Assembly: GCF_010993775.1 (NCBI RefSeq)
Contig: NZ_WOTO01000002.1
Location: 186,001-250,000 of the forward strand
Length of the DNA: 64,000 nucleotides
From: Fodinicola feengrottensis
Lineage (GTDB): Bacteria > Actinomycetota > Actinomycetes > Mycobacteriales > HKI-0501
Reading direction: 5' to 3'
The translations under genes and the position numbers were made by a program. The notes beneath the pieces are model-generated. The model was given only the letters and a program-made list of their open reading frames with translations. It did no database searches and was not told where the DNA came from. Numbering within the stretch: the first letter of the stretch is position 1; every line of letters starts with the position of its first letter. Shown here in pieces: positions 30,226 through 40,292 of this stretch.

Positions 30226-30381
30226 TCATGTCGGGCGAAGTTTGTAGGAAATTTGTATCCGGCCCCGCTTAGCTGAAAGCGCCTCACCACGCTGGACCGG
30301 CGAAAATCCGGTGTCTGGCGGAGGAGATAGCTGGCGACTGGCATCCGGCCGTCGCCACCCTACCTGCACGGAGGGAGCTGG
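30226..30381 (+). promoter_or_regulatory. Possible structured 5' leader of the NlpC/P60 gene
   Basis: The 290-bp gap between the divergent SARP and NlpC/P60-like genes is long for this window. Its right half holds GC-rich complementary segments (ACCGGCGAAAATCCGGT; CTGGCGACTGGCATCCGG) before the Shine-Dalgarno GGAGGGAG at 30370-30377. Actinobacterial cell-wall hydrolase genes often carry c-di-AMP (ydaO) leaders. I do not see the invariant GGGGGA and GGGUGAAUCC-type blocks, so this is not called a riboswitch. Confidence 0.25.
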
Positions 30382-30897
30382 ATGAGGATGAGGATCACCA
30401 GACGGGCGGTGGCCAGGCTGGCCGTGGCGACAGTGGCGACGCTGGTCGTCTCGGCTGGACTGGTCGCGTCGATGGCACCACCCGCATCGGCCTCGGTGTC
30501 CCGAGCGACCGTGATCGCCCGGGCCCAGAACTGGGTCAACGACGGCGTCGTATACAACCAGGGCGCCACCCACGACGGTTACCGCACCGACTGCTCGGGC
30601 TATGTCTCCTACACCTGGGGGCTGGCCAAACCGGGCATCGACACCACCCGCTTCCCTGGCATCTCCACCAAGATCGCCAAGGCTGACCTCAAACGCGGCG
30701 ACATCCTGCTGAACAAGGCCGCCGGCAACGCCGGCCACGTGGCGATCTTCGAGAAGTGGGCGAACACCGCCCATAGCTCGTACGTCGGTTACGAACTGTC
30801 CGGCAGCGGCATCCACCACCGCACGATCACCTACCCGTACTTCTCTGGCTACGGCACTTTCGTGCCGTATCGCTACAACAGCATCACCGGCACCTGA
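30382..30897 (+). CDS. Secreted NlpC/P60-like cell-wall hydrolase
   Basis: An intact 171-residue protein. An Arg-rich n-region and hydrophobic core form a signal peptide cut near ASA-SV (about residue 37). The mature domain has the papain-like layout: TDCSGYVSYTWGL with the catalytic Cys, RGDILLN, and GHVAIFEKW with the catalytic His. Such enzymes cleave peptidoglycan stem peptides, or act as CHAP-like amidases. No SH3 or LysM wall-binding domain is present. GGAGGGAG precedes the ATG and a strong terminator lies 44 bp after the stop, so it is transcribed alone. Confidence 0.82.
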   Translation: MRMRITRRAVARLAVATVATLVVSAGLVASMAPPASASVSRATVIARAQNWVNDGVVYNQGATHDGYRTDCSGYVSYTWGLAKPGIDTTRFPGISTKIAKADLKRGDILLNKAAGNAGHVAIFEKWANTAHSSYVGYELSGSGIHHRTITYPYFSGYGTFVPYRYNSITGT

Positions 30898-30941
30898 TCG
30901 CCGAACAGCTTCCAGGCACCGCCCAGGCCTGGTTGACCCCG

Positions 30942-30979
30942 CCCACCGGACAACCTCCGGTGGGGGGGTTTTTTTTTTT
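30942..30979 (+). terminator. Rho-independent terminator after the NlpC/P60 gene
   Basis: CCCACCGG (30942-30949), a 7-nt loop and CCGGTGGG (30957-30964) form a perfect 8-bp stem. Four further G and eleven T follow on the plus strand. This canonical poly-U terminator is unusually strong for a high-GC actinobacterium. Confidence 0.93.
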
Positions 30980-31118
30980 CTTTCCTGGGATTTCCCAGGC
31001 CCGATGTCCATAAGGACTGGCCGGCAGACTTACGTCGACAGGTCCACAGGAAATGCCAGTCAACAGACCAAATTTCCAGGTTCCGTGAGGTCTGGTGGGT
31101 CCGTTACAGTCCCCAGCC

Positions 31119-31559
31119 ATGGAGACAACGACCGCAGATGTTCAACTCAAAATCAACCGGCTTGACAACGACGTGCACGCGATCTATGGCCTGCTCGAGA
31201 AGATCGAGAAGACTCAGGAAAAACAGGGAGCCACGCTTGAGGCGTTGAGCCAGTCGCAAACGAGAATGCAAGTCACCCAGATGAGGGAGAACAACCGGAT
31301 CAACGAGCTCACCGGAACGTACGACGATCTCAGTGCGAGTAACAGCGAGCTCGCCGTGATCCAGCGGCGTCAGGCGCATCGGCTCGATGAGTTCGCGCAT
31401 CGGCTCGACCAGTTGTCGGGTAGTCAAACGCAGCTCCTCAACAGCCAAGCGCAACTTGCCAGCAATCAGATGCAGTTCGTCGCCAGCCAGGCCGAGCACG
31501 GGAAGAAACTGGACAAGGTGCTTGTGGCCATGGCCGGGAAGAACGGGACAGCCGAGTAA
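31119..31559 (+). CDS. Small coiled-coil protein
   Basis: A 146-residue, Gln/Leu-rich protein without signal or membrane segment. Nearly the whole chain is a predicted coiled coil with heptad-like spacing, including the near-repeats HRLDEFAHRLDQLSGSQTQL and NSQAQLASNQMQFVASQAEH. The ATG at 31119 is chosen; TTACAGT 12 nt upstream could be a -10 element giving a leaderless message. A GTG at 31095 with GAGG is the alternative. It is not recognised; a structural or scaffolding role is only suggested by the coil. Confidence 0.7.
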   Translation: METTTADVQLKINRLDNDVHAIYGLLEKIEKTQEKQGATLEALSQSQTRMQVTQMRENNRINELTGTYDDLSASNSELAVIQRRQAHRLDEFAHRLDQLSGSQTQLLNSQAQLASNQMQFVASQAEHGKKLDKVLVAMAGKNGTAE

Positions 31560-31631
31560 GCGACGGGTTTCCGGTGGCCCGGCGGGAGAGCCGGGCTGCT
31601 GGGGGCGAGGGCGGCACGTAGTGTCGACGGC

Positions 31632-32782
31632 ATGGATGCGGCCTCTTTTCAGCAGGTGCTGTCCACCGTCCGTGAGCTGGTACGGGAGCGGGTGGTCCCG
31701 GCTGAGCAGGAAATCGAGGACACCGACCGGATTCCCGACGACTTGCGAGCGCTGGCCGCGCAGATGGGGTTGTTCGGGTTCGCGCTGCCGGAGCGGTACG
31801 GCGGCCTCGGGCTGACGATGGCCGAGGACGTACGCCTGGGCTTCGAGCTCGGCTACACGACGCCGGCGTTCCGGTCGATGTTCGGCACGAACAACTCGAT
31901 CGCCGGCCAGATGATCGTGAAGTTCGGTACGGAAGCGCAGAAACAGGAGTTTCTGCCGTCCCTCGCGGCGGGCGAGACGATCGCGTCTTTCGCGCTCACC
32001 GAGCCCGAAGCCGGCTCCGACCCGGCGGGCTTGCGAACCACCGCGAAACGGGACGGCGACACGTACGTGATCAACGGCGGCAAGCGGTTCATCACCAACG
32101 CGCCGCTGGCCGACTATTTCGTCGTTTTCGCGCGTACGGACGCGGAAGCGCAAGGCGGTCGCGGCATCTCGGCGTTGATCGTGGACGCGAAGAGCGACGG
32201 CGTGACGGTCGGCCCAAAGGACCACAAAATGGGACAGGCCGGCGCCTGGACCTCCGATGTGAGCTTCGATGACGTACGCGTCGACGCCGCCCGGTTGATC
32301 GGCGCCGAGCCGAACCGTGGCTACCAGGCGGCGCTGTCGGTGCGGTGCTGGCTCGCGGCCGGCTGCACATCGCGGCGGTCTGTGTCGGGATGGCGCAGCG
32401 GATCCTGGACGAGTCGGTACGGCACGCGGCCGTCACCAAACAGGGTGGCCAGGCCATCGGCACGTACCAGCTGGTCCAGGCCCTGTTGGCGGACTCGTAC
32501 ACGGACGTCAGGGCCGGCCGCGCGCTGGTGGTCGAGGCCGCCGACGACTACGACAGCGGTGCCGACACCTCGACCGGCCCAGCGGCCGCGAAGCTGTTCT
32601 GCAGTGAGATGGTCGGTCGGGTGGCCGACCACGGCGTCCAGGTGCATGGCGGCATGGGTTACATGCGCGGCACCGCGGTCGAGCGCTTCTACCGGGACGC
32701 CCGGCTGTTCCGGATTTACGAGGGCACCAGCGAAATCCAGCGACTGGTGATTGGCCGCGCGTTGGTACGGGCCGCCACGTGA
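31632..32782 (+). CDS. Acyl-CoA dehydrogenase (frameshifted)
   Basis: A flavoenzyme of about 382 residues. It has the N-terminal helical domain, the FAD-binding SFALTEPEAGSDPAGLRTTA and KRFITNAPLADYFVVFA segments, and the C-terminal VHGGMGYMRGTAVERFYRDA followed by RIYEGTSEIQRL with the catalytic Glu. The break at 32338-32347 is a tandem CGGTG duplication; removing one copy gives AALSVLARGRLHIAA. It oxidises acyl-CoA thioesters at the alpha-beta bond. It is coupled to the MaoC-type hydratase (start 4 nt inside its stop) and an SDR, a mini beta-oxidation set. Confidence 0.92.
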
Positions 32783-33652
32783 GCGAGCCGCCGGAGGCGT
32801 TCGCGGCCATCGAGGCGAACTGGCGGCCGCACCCGGAGACCTCCGAGGACGTGATCACCGTGAAGCCGCCGGAGACTTTCGCGGCGTTGCTGGACCAGCC
32901 GGCCCCGGTCCGTACGGCCGGCGACCCGCTGCCGCCGTTGTGGCACTGGTTCTTCTTCGACACGATCCATCCGCAGGCCACACTTGGGCAGGACGGCCAT
33001 CCGGCGAACGCGTCCTTCACTCCGCCGCTGCCGCACCGGCGGCGGATGTTTGGCGGCGGCCGACTCACTGTCCATCAGCCGCTGCGGTGCGGCGACCAGG
33101 TCCAACGCCGATCGAGCCTCGGCTCCGTACGAGTACGCCACGGCAGCACCGGCTGGTTGTTGCTGGTGACCGTCAGGCACGAATTCCTGGTCGGCGGGCA
33201 GCTGCGGGTGCTCGAGGAACAGGACCTCGTCTACCGAGATGCCGACGACCTGCGCAGCGGGCCGACAGCCCCGCCGGAGATGACCGAACCCGCCGAACGC
33301 GGCCCCTGGCAGCTGCGCGTCCGGCCCGATCCGGTGCTGCTTTTCCGGTTCAGCGCGCGCTCACCCACAACGCCCATCGGATCCACTACGACCAGCCGTA
33401 CGCGACCCAGGTCGAGGGCCATCCGGGGTTGGTCGTGCACGGCCCGCTGTTGGCGTTGTTGCTGCTGGAGTTGCCGCGGCGAGAGGCTCCGGATCGTACG
33501 GTCAGGGATTTCCGCTGGCGGGCCTGTCGGCGCTGTTCGACCACCAGTTGGTCACGGTCAGCGGTGGCTCGGGCGGTGAGCTGACCGCCGGCGCCGCCGG
33601 CGCCCCGGACGCGGTGACCGGCCAGGTCACGCTGGATGAGGAGAGCGAGTGA
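32779..33652 (+). CDS. MaoC/HTD2-type acyl-CoA hydratase (frameshifted)
   Basis: A double-hotdog hydratase of about 289 residues. The N-terminal FAS1-like dehydratase domain has LPPLWHWFFFDTIHPQATLG and PPLPHRRRMFGGGRLTVH. After a break at about 33356-33362 (GCGCGC where GCGC fits) the second domain gives the catalytic stretch LTHNAHRIHYDQPYA and GLVVHGPLLALLLLELP. A second shift near 33520 leads to SALFDHQLVTVSG and a TGA overlapping the SDR start (GTGA). The family includes mesaconyl-CoA hydratase and HTD2; hydration of the enoyl-CoA made by the preceding dehydrogenase is expected. Confidence 0.86.
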
Positions 33653-34393
33653 CGGACGAAAGCAGGGTCGCGGTGGTGACCGGCGCGGGCTCCGGGATCG
33701 GCCGGGCGGCCGCGACCGCGTTGCTGGCGGACGGCTATCGAGTGGTGTTGGCAGGCCGCCGCGAGGAGCTGTTGCGTGCGGTCGCGGCGGGCTCCGAGCG
33801 GGCCTTGCCGGTGCGTACGGACGTGACCGACCCGGACTCGGTGCGGGCTCTTTTCCAAGCCACCACTGACACATTCGGTCGGGTCGACCTACTCGTCAAC
33901 AACGCGGGCGCCGGTTTGGCGGGCACTGTCGGCGACCTCTCGGTGCAGGACTGGAATGCGATCGTCGCGGTCAACCTGACTGGCTCGTTCCTGTGCGCTC
34001 GCGAGGCGTTCCGGATCATGCGCGATCAGGACCCCGCAGGGCGGTCGGATCATCAACAACGGATCCATCTCGGCGTATGTGCCGCGGCCGGCCAGCGTGG
34101 CGTACACGGCCACCAAACACGCCATCTCCGGGCTGACGAAGTCGATCTCGTTGGACGGCCGGCCGTATCAGATCGCCTGCGGGCAGATCGACATCGGCAA
34201 CGCGGCCACCGACATGGGCAGCAGGATGGCCGCTGGGGTGCCGCAGGCGAATGGGCAGATCGTCGCTGAACCGGTTTTCGACGTCGAACATGTCGGCAGC
34301 GCAGTGCGATATATGGCGGACCTGCCACTGGGAGTGAACGTGCAGTTCATCACCGTGATGGCGACGGCGATGCCGTACATCGGGCGCGGCTGA
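33649..34393 (+). CDS. Short-chain dehydrogenase/reductase (frameshifted)
   Basis: A Rossmann enzyme of about 247 residues. TGAGSGIGR is at residues 11-19, NNAGAG near 84, and after the break near 34038-34045 (GGG for GG) comes [20 protein letters not shown], then KHA, giving the Ser-Tyr-Lys triad. The C-terminus is short with an unusual [15 protein letters not shown] instead of the usual PG motif. As third gene of the acyl-CoA dehydrogenase operon it probably oxidises the 3-hydroxyacyl intermediate. Confidence 0.88.
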
Positions 34394-34535
34394 GACCGAA
34401 TCGAGACCGCATCTGGTCAGCATGGGGGGATTCCCCCAATGCTACGGCTGGCATTGGCCCGGCAGGCTAGCCGACGCGACCGAGATCAGGAGCTACAAAG
34501 CCACCGAACGGGGGGCTGCTGCTCTCACCGGCCGG

Positions 34536-34568
34536 GTGCGGGACACGCCTCGACGGCGAGGCCCGCAC
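34536..34568. other. GC-rich hairpin downstream of the SDR gene
   Basis: GTGCGGG (34536-34542) pairs with CCCGCAC (34562-34568), with further pairing inside (CCTCG / CGAGG). It lies in the 281-bp gap between convergent genes, which otherwise shows no gene. It may slow or process the SDR transcript ahead of the terminator at 34623. Confidence 0.5.
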
Positions 34569-34622
34569 CGCCGGGTCGCCTCCATCCGGGGCGCTCGGGG
34601 GGCTCCGGAGTAGGGACATTCC

Positions 34623-34663
34623 CAGCAGGCAACGAAACGGCCGAGCCGTCTCGTTGCCTGCTG
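34623..34663. terminator. Bidirectional hairpin terminator
   Basis: CAGCAGGCAACGA (34623-34635) and TCGTTGCCTGCTG (34651-34663) form a perfect 13-bp stem, and ACGGC/GCCGT inside extends the structure. It sits between the convergent SDR and Ddn-like genes. There is no U-tract, as is usual for actinobacterial terminators. Confidence 0.82.
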
Positions 34664-34674
34664 GTGTGAACTAC

Positions 34675-35161
34675 CTACTTACGGTGTAGCACGACGACCG
34701 GGATGAGCCGGTCGGTGTTCTTCTGGTATTCGTGGAAATTCGGCATCTTGTCAGCCATCTGCTGGTAGAGACGCGCCCGCTCTTCGCCCTCGGTCAGCGG
34801 TTCCGCGGTCACCTCGATGACGTCCGGGCCAAGCTCGATTTTGGTGTCCGGGTTCGCGACCAGGTTGTGGAACCAGGCCGGATTCTCCGGCGTACCGCCC
34901 TTGGACGCGATGATGATGACGTTGTCACCGTCGATGTCGTACGCGAGCGGGGCGATCCGTTCCTTGCCGGACTTCGCGCCGACGTGGTGCACCAGCACGA
35001 GCGGCGCGCCCTTGAACGGGTCCACACGTGACCTTGCCGTTGTTCGCGCGGAAGTCATCGATGATCATCTTGTTGAACGCGGCCATCTCGGCATCGGTCG
35101 GCACCGTGTTGTTGGCACGATGCGCTGCCATTTCCGCCGCGGAGGTTTCGGTGTCGGGCAT
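34675..35161 (-). CDS. Ddn-like nitroreductase family deazaflavin-dependent oxidoreductase, copy 1 (frameshifted)
   Basis: An F420-type split-barrel protein of about 161 residues. The N-terminus (MPDTETSAAEM..., NKMIIDDFRANNGKV) and the core (APLVLVHHVGAKSGKERIAP; IIIASKGGTPENPAWFHNLV; C-terminal TDRLIPVVVL) are in two frames joined at about 35028 by dropping one base at ACGTGTGG. Members reduce quinones and nitroimidazoles with F420H2 (Ddn of mycobacteria). AAAGGA precedes the ATG at 35161. A paralogue lies 30 bp upstream, so the two are a tandem duplication. Confidence 0.87.
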
Positions 35162-35190
35162 CTGAGGAATCCTTTCGAGCGGGGAGCAGG

Positions 35191-35623
35191 CTACTTGCGG
35201 CGCAGCACGACGACCGGGATGAGTCGGTCGGTCTTGGTCTGGTATTCGGCGAAGTTCGGCATCTTGTCGGCAGCGATCTTGTAGAGCCGGGCGCGCTCGT
35301 CGCCTTCGGTCAGTGCCTCGATGGTCACCTCGATGGTGTCCGGGCCGACCTCGATGGTGGTGTCCGGGTTGGCCAGCAGGTTGTAGTACCAGGCCGGGTT
35401 CTCCGGCGTGCCGCCCTTGGACGCGATGATGAACAACTGGTCGCCGTCCTGGTGGTAGACCAGTGGAGTGATCCGCTTGGTACCGGACTTGGCACCCACA
35501 TGGTGCAACAGGACGATCGGAGTGCCGGAACGGAGGCGTCGTAATCGTCCCGTTGTTGGCACGGAAATCGTCGATCACCTGCTTGTTGATGGCGTTCATC
35601 TGGTCAGCGTCGAAATCGGGCAC
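35191..35623 (-). CDS. Ddn-like deazaflavin-dependent oxidoreductase, copy 2 (frameshifted)
   Basis: A protein of about 143 residues matching copy 1 nearly segment for segment: NKQVIDDFRANNGTI; TPIVLLHHVGAKSGTKRITP; IIASKGGTPENPAWYYNLLA; TDRLIPVVVL. The N-terminal extension is shorter. The frame break is near 35535-35545 (PPF to GTPIV). GAGG precedes the GTG at 35623. The two copies share almost identical C-terminal halves, so gene conversion or recent duplication is likely. F420H2 is the probable reductant (family knowledge). Confidence 0.87.
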
Positions 35624-35802
35624 TGCTAGGTCCTCTCGGAGAACGGGTACGGGTCGCGAGCTCTCAACCAATTGACAGTCGACTATCGGTAACACTGACA
35701 GGCCGGATTCGCATTCCCACCCGCAGGGTGTCCGCTCACAGCGAACGCCTGACGATATTGGCGAGCGTTCGGGACAGTCGTACGCCTATCCTTGGTCGCG
35801 CT

Positions 35803-38800
35803 ATGCCTACGACCCCAGCGACGACCCCGTTCGCCGGCCTCTCGCAACGCCTCCCCGAGTTGATGGCCCGCGATGAACGCCGGCTCCGTCGCCGTCTCGA
35901 GGGCGCCCGCAAGCTCCGGGACCCAACCCGCCAGCAGCAGGCCGCGACCCAGCTGACCAGCGAAATCGACAAGGCCGAGGCGAGAGTCGCGCGGCGGCGG
36001 GCGGCGGTGCCCAAGCTGGTCTACCCGGACGCGTTGCCGGTCAGCCAGCGTCGCGACGAGATCGCCGCCGCGATCCGGGATCACCAGGTCGTGATCGTGG
36101 CCGGCGAGACCGGCTCGGGAAAGACGACCCAGCTGCCGAAGATCTGCTTGGAGCTCGGACGGGGGATCCGCGGCACGATCGGGCACACGCAGCCCCGTCG
36201 GATCGCCGCCCGTACGGTCGCCGAACGGGTCGCCGAGGAGCTCGGTACGACGATGGGCGCGACCGTCGGCTACAAGGTCCGGTTCACCGACCAGGTCGGC
36301 GAGGACAGTCTGGTCAAGCTGATGACCGACGGCATCCTGCTCGCCGAGATCGGCTCGGACCGGATGCTTCGGCAATATGACACGCTGATCATCGACGAGG
36401 CGCACGAACGCAGCCTCAATGTCGACTTCATCCTCGGCTACCTGAAGCAGTTGCTGCCACGGCGGCCGGACCTGAAGGTCATCATCACCTCCGCGACCAT
36501 CGATCCGGAGCGGTTTTCCCGGCATTTCAACGACGCTCCGATCGTCGAGGTCTCGGGGCGTACGTATCCGGTGGAGGTCCGCTACCGTCCGGTCGTCGAC
36601 CCGGATGACCCCGATCCGGACGAGGACCGTGACCAGTTGCAGGCGATCAGCGATGCGGTCGCCGAGCTGTCCGCCGAGGGACCAGGCGACATTCTGGTGT
36701 TCCTGAGCGGTGAGCGCGAAATCCGGGACGCGGCCGACTATCTCAACCGGCTGAGCCTGCGCAATACCGAGGTGCTGCCGCTGTACGCGCGGCTGTCCGC
36801 CGCCGAGCAGCATCGAGTTTTCCACCGCCACACCGGCCGCCGGATCGTGCTGGCCACCAACGTCGCGGAGACTTCGCTGACGGTGCCGGGCATCAAGTAC
36901 GTGATCGACCCCGGTCAGGCCCGGATTTCCCGCTACAGCACCAGGTTGAAGGTGCAGCGGCTGCCGATCGAACGGGTTTCGCAGGCCTCGGCGAACCAGC
37001 GCAAGGGGCGTTGCGGTCGTACGTCCGATGGCATCTGCATCCGGCTCTACACCGAGGACGACTTCGACTCGCGGCCAGAATTCACCGACCCTGAGATCCT
37101 GCGTACCAACCTCGCGTCGGTGATCCTGCAGATGACCGCGCTCGACCTCGGCGACATCGCGGCCTTCGGTTTCCTTGATCCGCCGGACAAGCGCAACATC
37201 GCCGCCGGTGTGCAGCTCCTTGAGGAACTCGGCGCACTCGACGGCTCCGGACTCACCCAGGTGGGGCGGAAGCTTTCGCAGCTGCCGGTGGATCCGCGGC
37301 TCGGCCGGATGATCCTGGAAGCCGACAAAAACGGCTGCGTAAGAGAAGTCACGATCATCGTGTCGGCACTGTCCATTCAGGACCCACGCGAACGTCCAAT
37401 CGACAAGCAGGAAGCCGCAACCGAGAAACATCGCCGCTTCGCCGAGCCGCACTCGGACTTCCTGGCCTATCTGAACCTCTGGGCGTATCTGACCGAGCAG
37501 CAGAAGGAACTGTCCGGCAACCAGTTCCGCAAACTCTGTCGTACGGACTTCCTGAACTATTTGCGCGTACGCGAGTGGCAGGATCTTTACGGCCAGCTCC
37601 GACAGATTTCGCGGGGCGTCGGCATCTCGCCGAACGTGGCGAACGCCGATCCGGACAAGGTGCATATCAGCCTGCTGTCCGGGTTGCTGTCGCAGATTGG
37701 CCTGAAGGATCCGGAAAAGAACGACTACGCGCGGCCCGCGTAACGCGCATTTCTCGATCTTCCCCGGCTCTGGACTTTTCAAGAAGCAGCCCCGCTGGGT
37801 GATGGCCGCGGAGCTGGTCGAAACCAGCCGACTGTGGGCGCGTACGGTCGCTGCCGTCAACCCGGACTGGGTGGAACCGCTCGCCGAACACCTGATTTCC
37901 CGTACGTACAGCGAACCGCACTGGGACGCCGAGGCCGGCGCGGTGATGGCGTACGAAAAAGTCACCCTCTACGGGCTGCCGGTGGTGCGCGCGGCGGCGG
38001 GTCAACTACGGCCGGATCGAACCGGAGCTGAGCCGCGAACTGTTCATCCGGTACGCGCTGGTGGACGGCGAATGGGAGACGCATCACAAGTTCTTCCACG
38101 AGAACCGCAAGCTGCTGGCCGAGGTCGAGGATCTGGAAAACCGGGCCCGGCGCCGGGACATCCTGGTCGACGACGAGGCGCTTTTCGACTTCTACGACCG
38201 CAGGATCGGGCCGGAGGTGGTGTCCGGCCGGCACTTTGACAGCTGGTGGAAGAAAGTCCGGCGGGACGAGCCGGATCTGCTGAACTTCGAGAAGTCTATG
38301 CTGATCAACGACCCGGCGAAGCTGGTCAGTGCGCAGGACTATCCGGACACCTGGCGGCACGGCGAGCTGGCTTTGCATTTGTCGTACCAGTTCGAGCCGG
38401 GCGCGGACGCGGACGGCGTGACCGTACACATTCCGCTCGCGGTGCTGAACCAGGTTGGCGCGCAAGGATTCGACTGGCAGGTGCCGGGGCTCCGCAAGGA
38501 TGTGGTGGCAGCGCTGATCCGGTCGCTGCCCAAGGTCTGGCGCCGCAATTTCGTCCCTGCGCCGGATGTCGCGGCCGCCGTGGTGGCGGCGATCGATCCG
38601 TCCGACGGCGAGTTGGTGGCCGCGGTGGAAGACGAGCTGGCCCGGCTGACCGGGATCCGGGTGCCGGTCGACGCGTGGGACCTGAGCAAGGTGCCTGATC
38701 ACCTGCGGGTCACTTTTCGGGTGGTGGACCGCAAACGTACGGTCGCAGAGGGCAAAGACCTGAACGTTCTGAAGGAACGCCTGCGTAAACGCATGCGCGA

Positions 38801-39685
38801 GGAGATGTCGGGGGGCACCGACAGTCCTGAGCGCGCCGGTCTGCGGACTTTCGAAGCTGTGCCGAAGGTCTACGAGCGGCGGCGCGGCGGACATGTGGTC
38901 AAGGCATTCCCGGCGCTGACCGACGAGCGGGACAGCGTGGCCGTTCGGCTCTATGACACCGAAGCCGAGCAGCAGCGGGCGATGGCGGAGGGGACCCCCG
39001 GCGGCTGGTGCTGCTGAATTCGCCGTCTCCCGTCGCGTACGTGAATGGTCGGCTCACCAACCGCAGCAAGCTCACTCTCAGCAAGAACCCGCACTGCGAT
39101 GTCGCCGACATGTTGCAGGACTGCGTTTCCTGCGCGGCGGACAAACTCATCGCCGACGCCGGCGGACCGGTCTGGGAAGGCGAGGGTTTCCAAGCCCTGC
39201 TCACATCCGTGCGGGCAGCTCTGCCGGAGACGACGTTGGCGGTCGTACGAGCGGTGGAAGCCGTGTTGGCCGCGACCCAGCAGGTGGAAGGTGAGATCGC
39301 CGACCTGCGTGCGACGGCCGTACAACCGGCTGTCGCCGATATTCGCCGGCAGCTGGACGCACTGGTTTTCCGCGGTTTCGTGACCGCGAGTGGCTGGCAT
39401 CGGCTGGCGGATCTCCCGCGCTATTTGACCGGCATTTCCCAGCGGATCGAAAGGCTTCGCCGGGACGTGCCGCGGGACACCATCAACACCGGCACGATCG
39501 CGTACGTCCAGGAGGAATACCAGCGGCGGCTGGACCGGTTGCCGGCCGGCGCACCGGTGCCCGCCGCCCTCGCCGAGGTCCGCTGGATGATCGAAGAACT
39601 GCGGGTCAGCCTCTTCGCGCAGTCGCTGCGCACCGCGTACCCAGTCTCCGAGAAGCGCATCCTGCGGGCCATCGACAGCGTCTGA
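35803..39685 (+). CDS. hrpA: ATP-dependent RNA helicase HrpA (three frameshifts)
   Basis: A DEAH-box helicase of about 1290 residues. It has Walker [10 protein letters not shown] (101-109), DEAH (198-201), the SAT motif in [17 protein letters not shown], motif V/VI ([28 protein letters not shown]), and the HA2 and OB regions. The DUF3418-type C-terminal domain is also present ([16 protein letters not shown], then [18 protein letters not shown]). Breaks are near 37727-37738, 37990-38000 and 38995-39001 (five C where three fit). HrpA rescues stalled or collided ribosomes and processes mRNA in E. coli. It stands alone and starts at the ATG at 35803. Confidence 0.93.
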
Positions 39686-39758
39686 GAAAGTCGCTGAAAC
39701 CGTTTGTGACCTGGCCTGGGTCTTTCCTCGTGATAGTGACCGATGACGAGGAGCCTGG

Positions 39759-40207
39759 ATGGGACACGCGACAGCGGTTGACAGTGACTGGAGAGCGGGT
39801 GAGATGACCGGTACGGGGGACATACGTCGTCGACTCGACGAGCTCTGTATCGCGGCACGTACCAACGCCTGGTGGTGCCCGCTTACGCGCTGACCGGCGA
39901 CCTTCCGGAGGCACAAGACGCCATACAGGAGGCGTTCGTACGGGCGGTGGCGCGGCCCGCCAAGGTGCTGGACGCGGACAACCCCGAGGCCTGGCTGCGG
40001 ACCGTAGCGCTAAACGTGGCGCGGAGCCGGTTCCGGCGGCGGGTCCGGATGGACACGTTGTTGCGGCGAGTGCCGGCGTCGCCGCGGGCGCTACCCGGGA
40101 TCAGCTCTTCCCGGCTGGAGGTGATCGCCGCGATGCGCAAGCTGCCGGCCGTGCAGGCCGCCGTGAATGTTCGCGGAGTCGCTGCCTCGGGACGCCCCTG
40201 CCATTAG
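39759..40207 (+). pseudogene. ECF sigma factor lacking region 4
   Basis: After GAGGAG and ATG 39759, and a small shift near 39846, the frame reads LYRGTYQRLVVPAYALTGD, EAQDAIQEAFVRAVARP and NPEAWLRTVALNVARSRFRR, the sigma-70 region 2 of an ECF (SigE-like) factor with its core-binding and -10 recognising helices. The linker ends ISSSRLEVIAAMRKLPAVQ, where region 4 should begin with a REALALHY-like sequence. None of the three frames downstream carries region 4; the frame ends 14 codons later. So the -35 recognising domain is gone, apparently by a deletion that brought the MFS gene close. It is probably a pseudogene, or a region-2-only protein. Confidence 0.8.
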
Positions 40208-40292
40208 GATTTCGCCACGATTGGTCTGTGTGACATCGGCCTTGGTGGCGCGTCTGGGTTGGCGGGGGCGTAAGGGCGGCGAGAGGAATGCC

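Noticed and set aside
30226..30381. ydaO (c-di-AMP) riboswitch
   Set aside because: Position and host gene fit, but the invariant GGGGGA and GGGUGAAUCC-like blocks are absent.
35683..37965. 760-codon open frame antisense to hrpA
   Set aside because: It is the high-GC shadow of a conserved helicase gene; the sequence is Arg/Gln/His-rich with no family motif.
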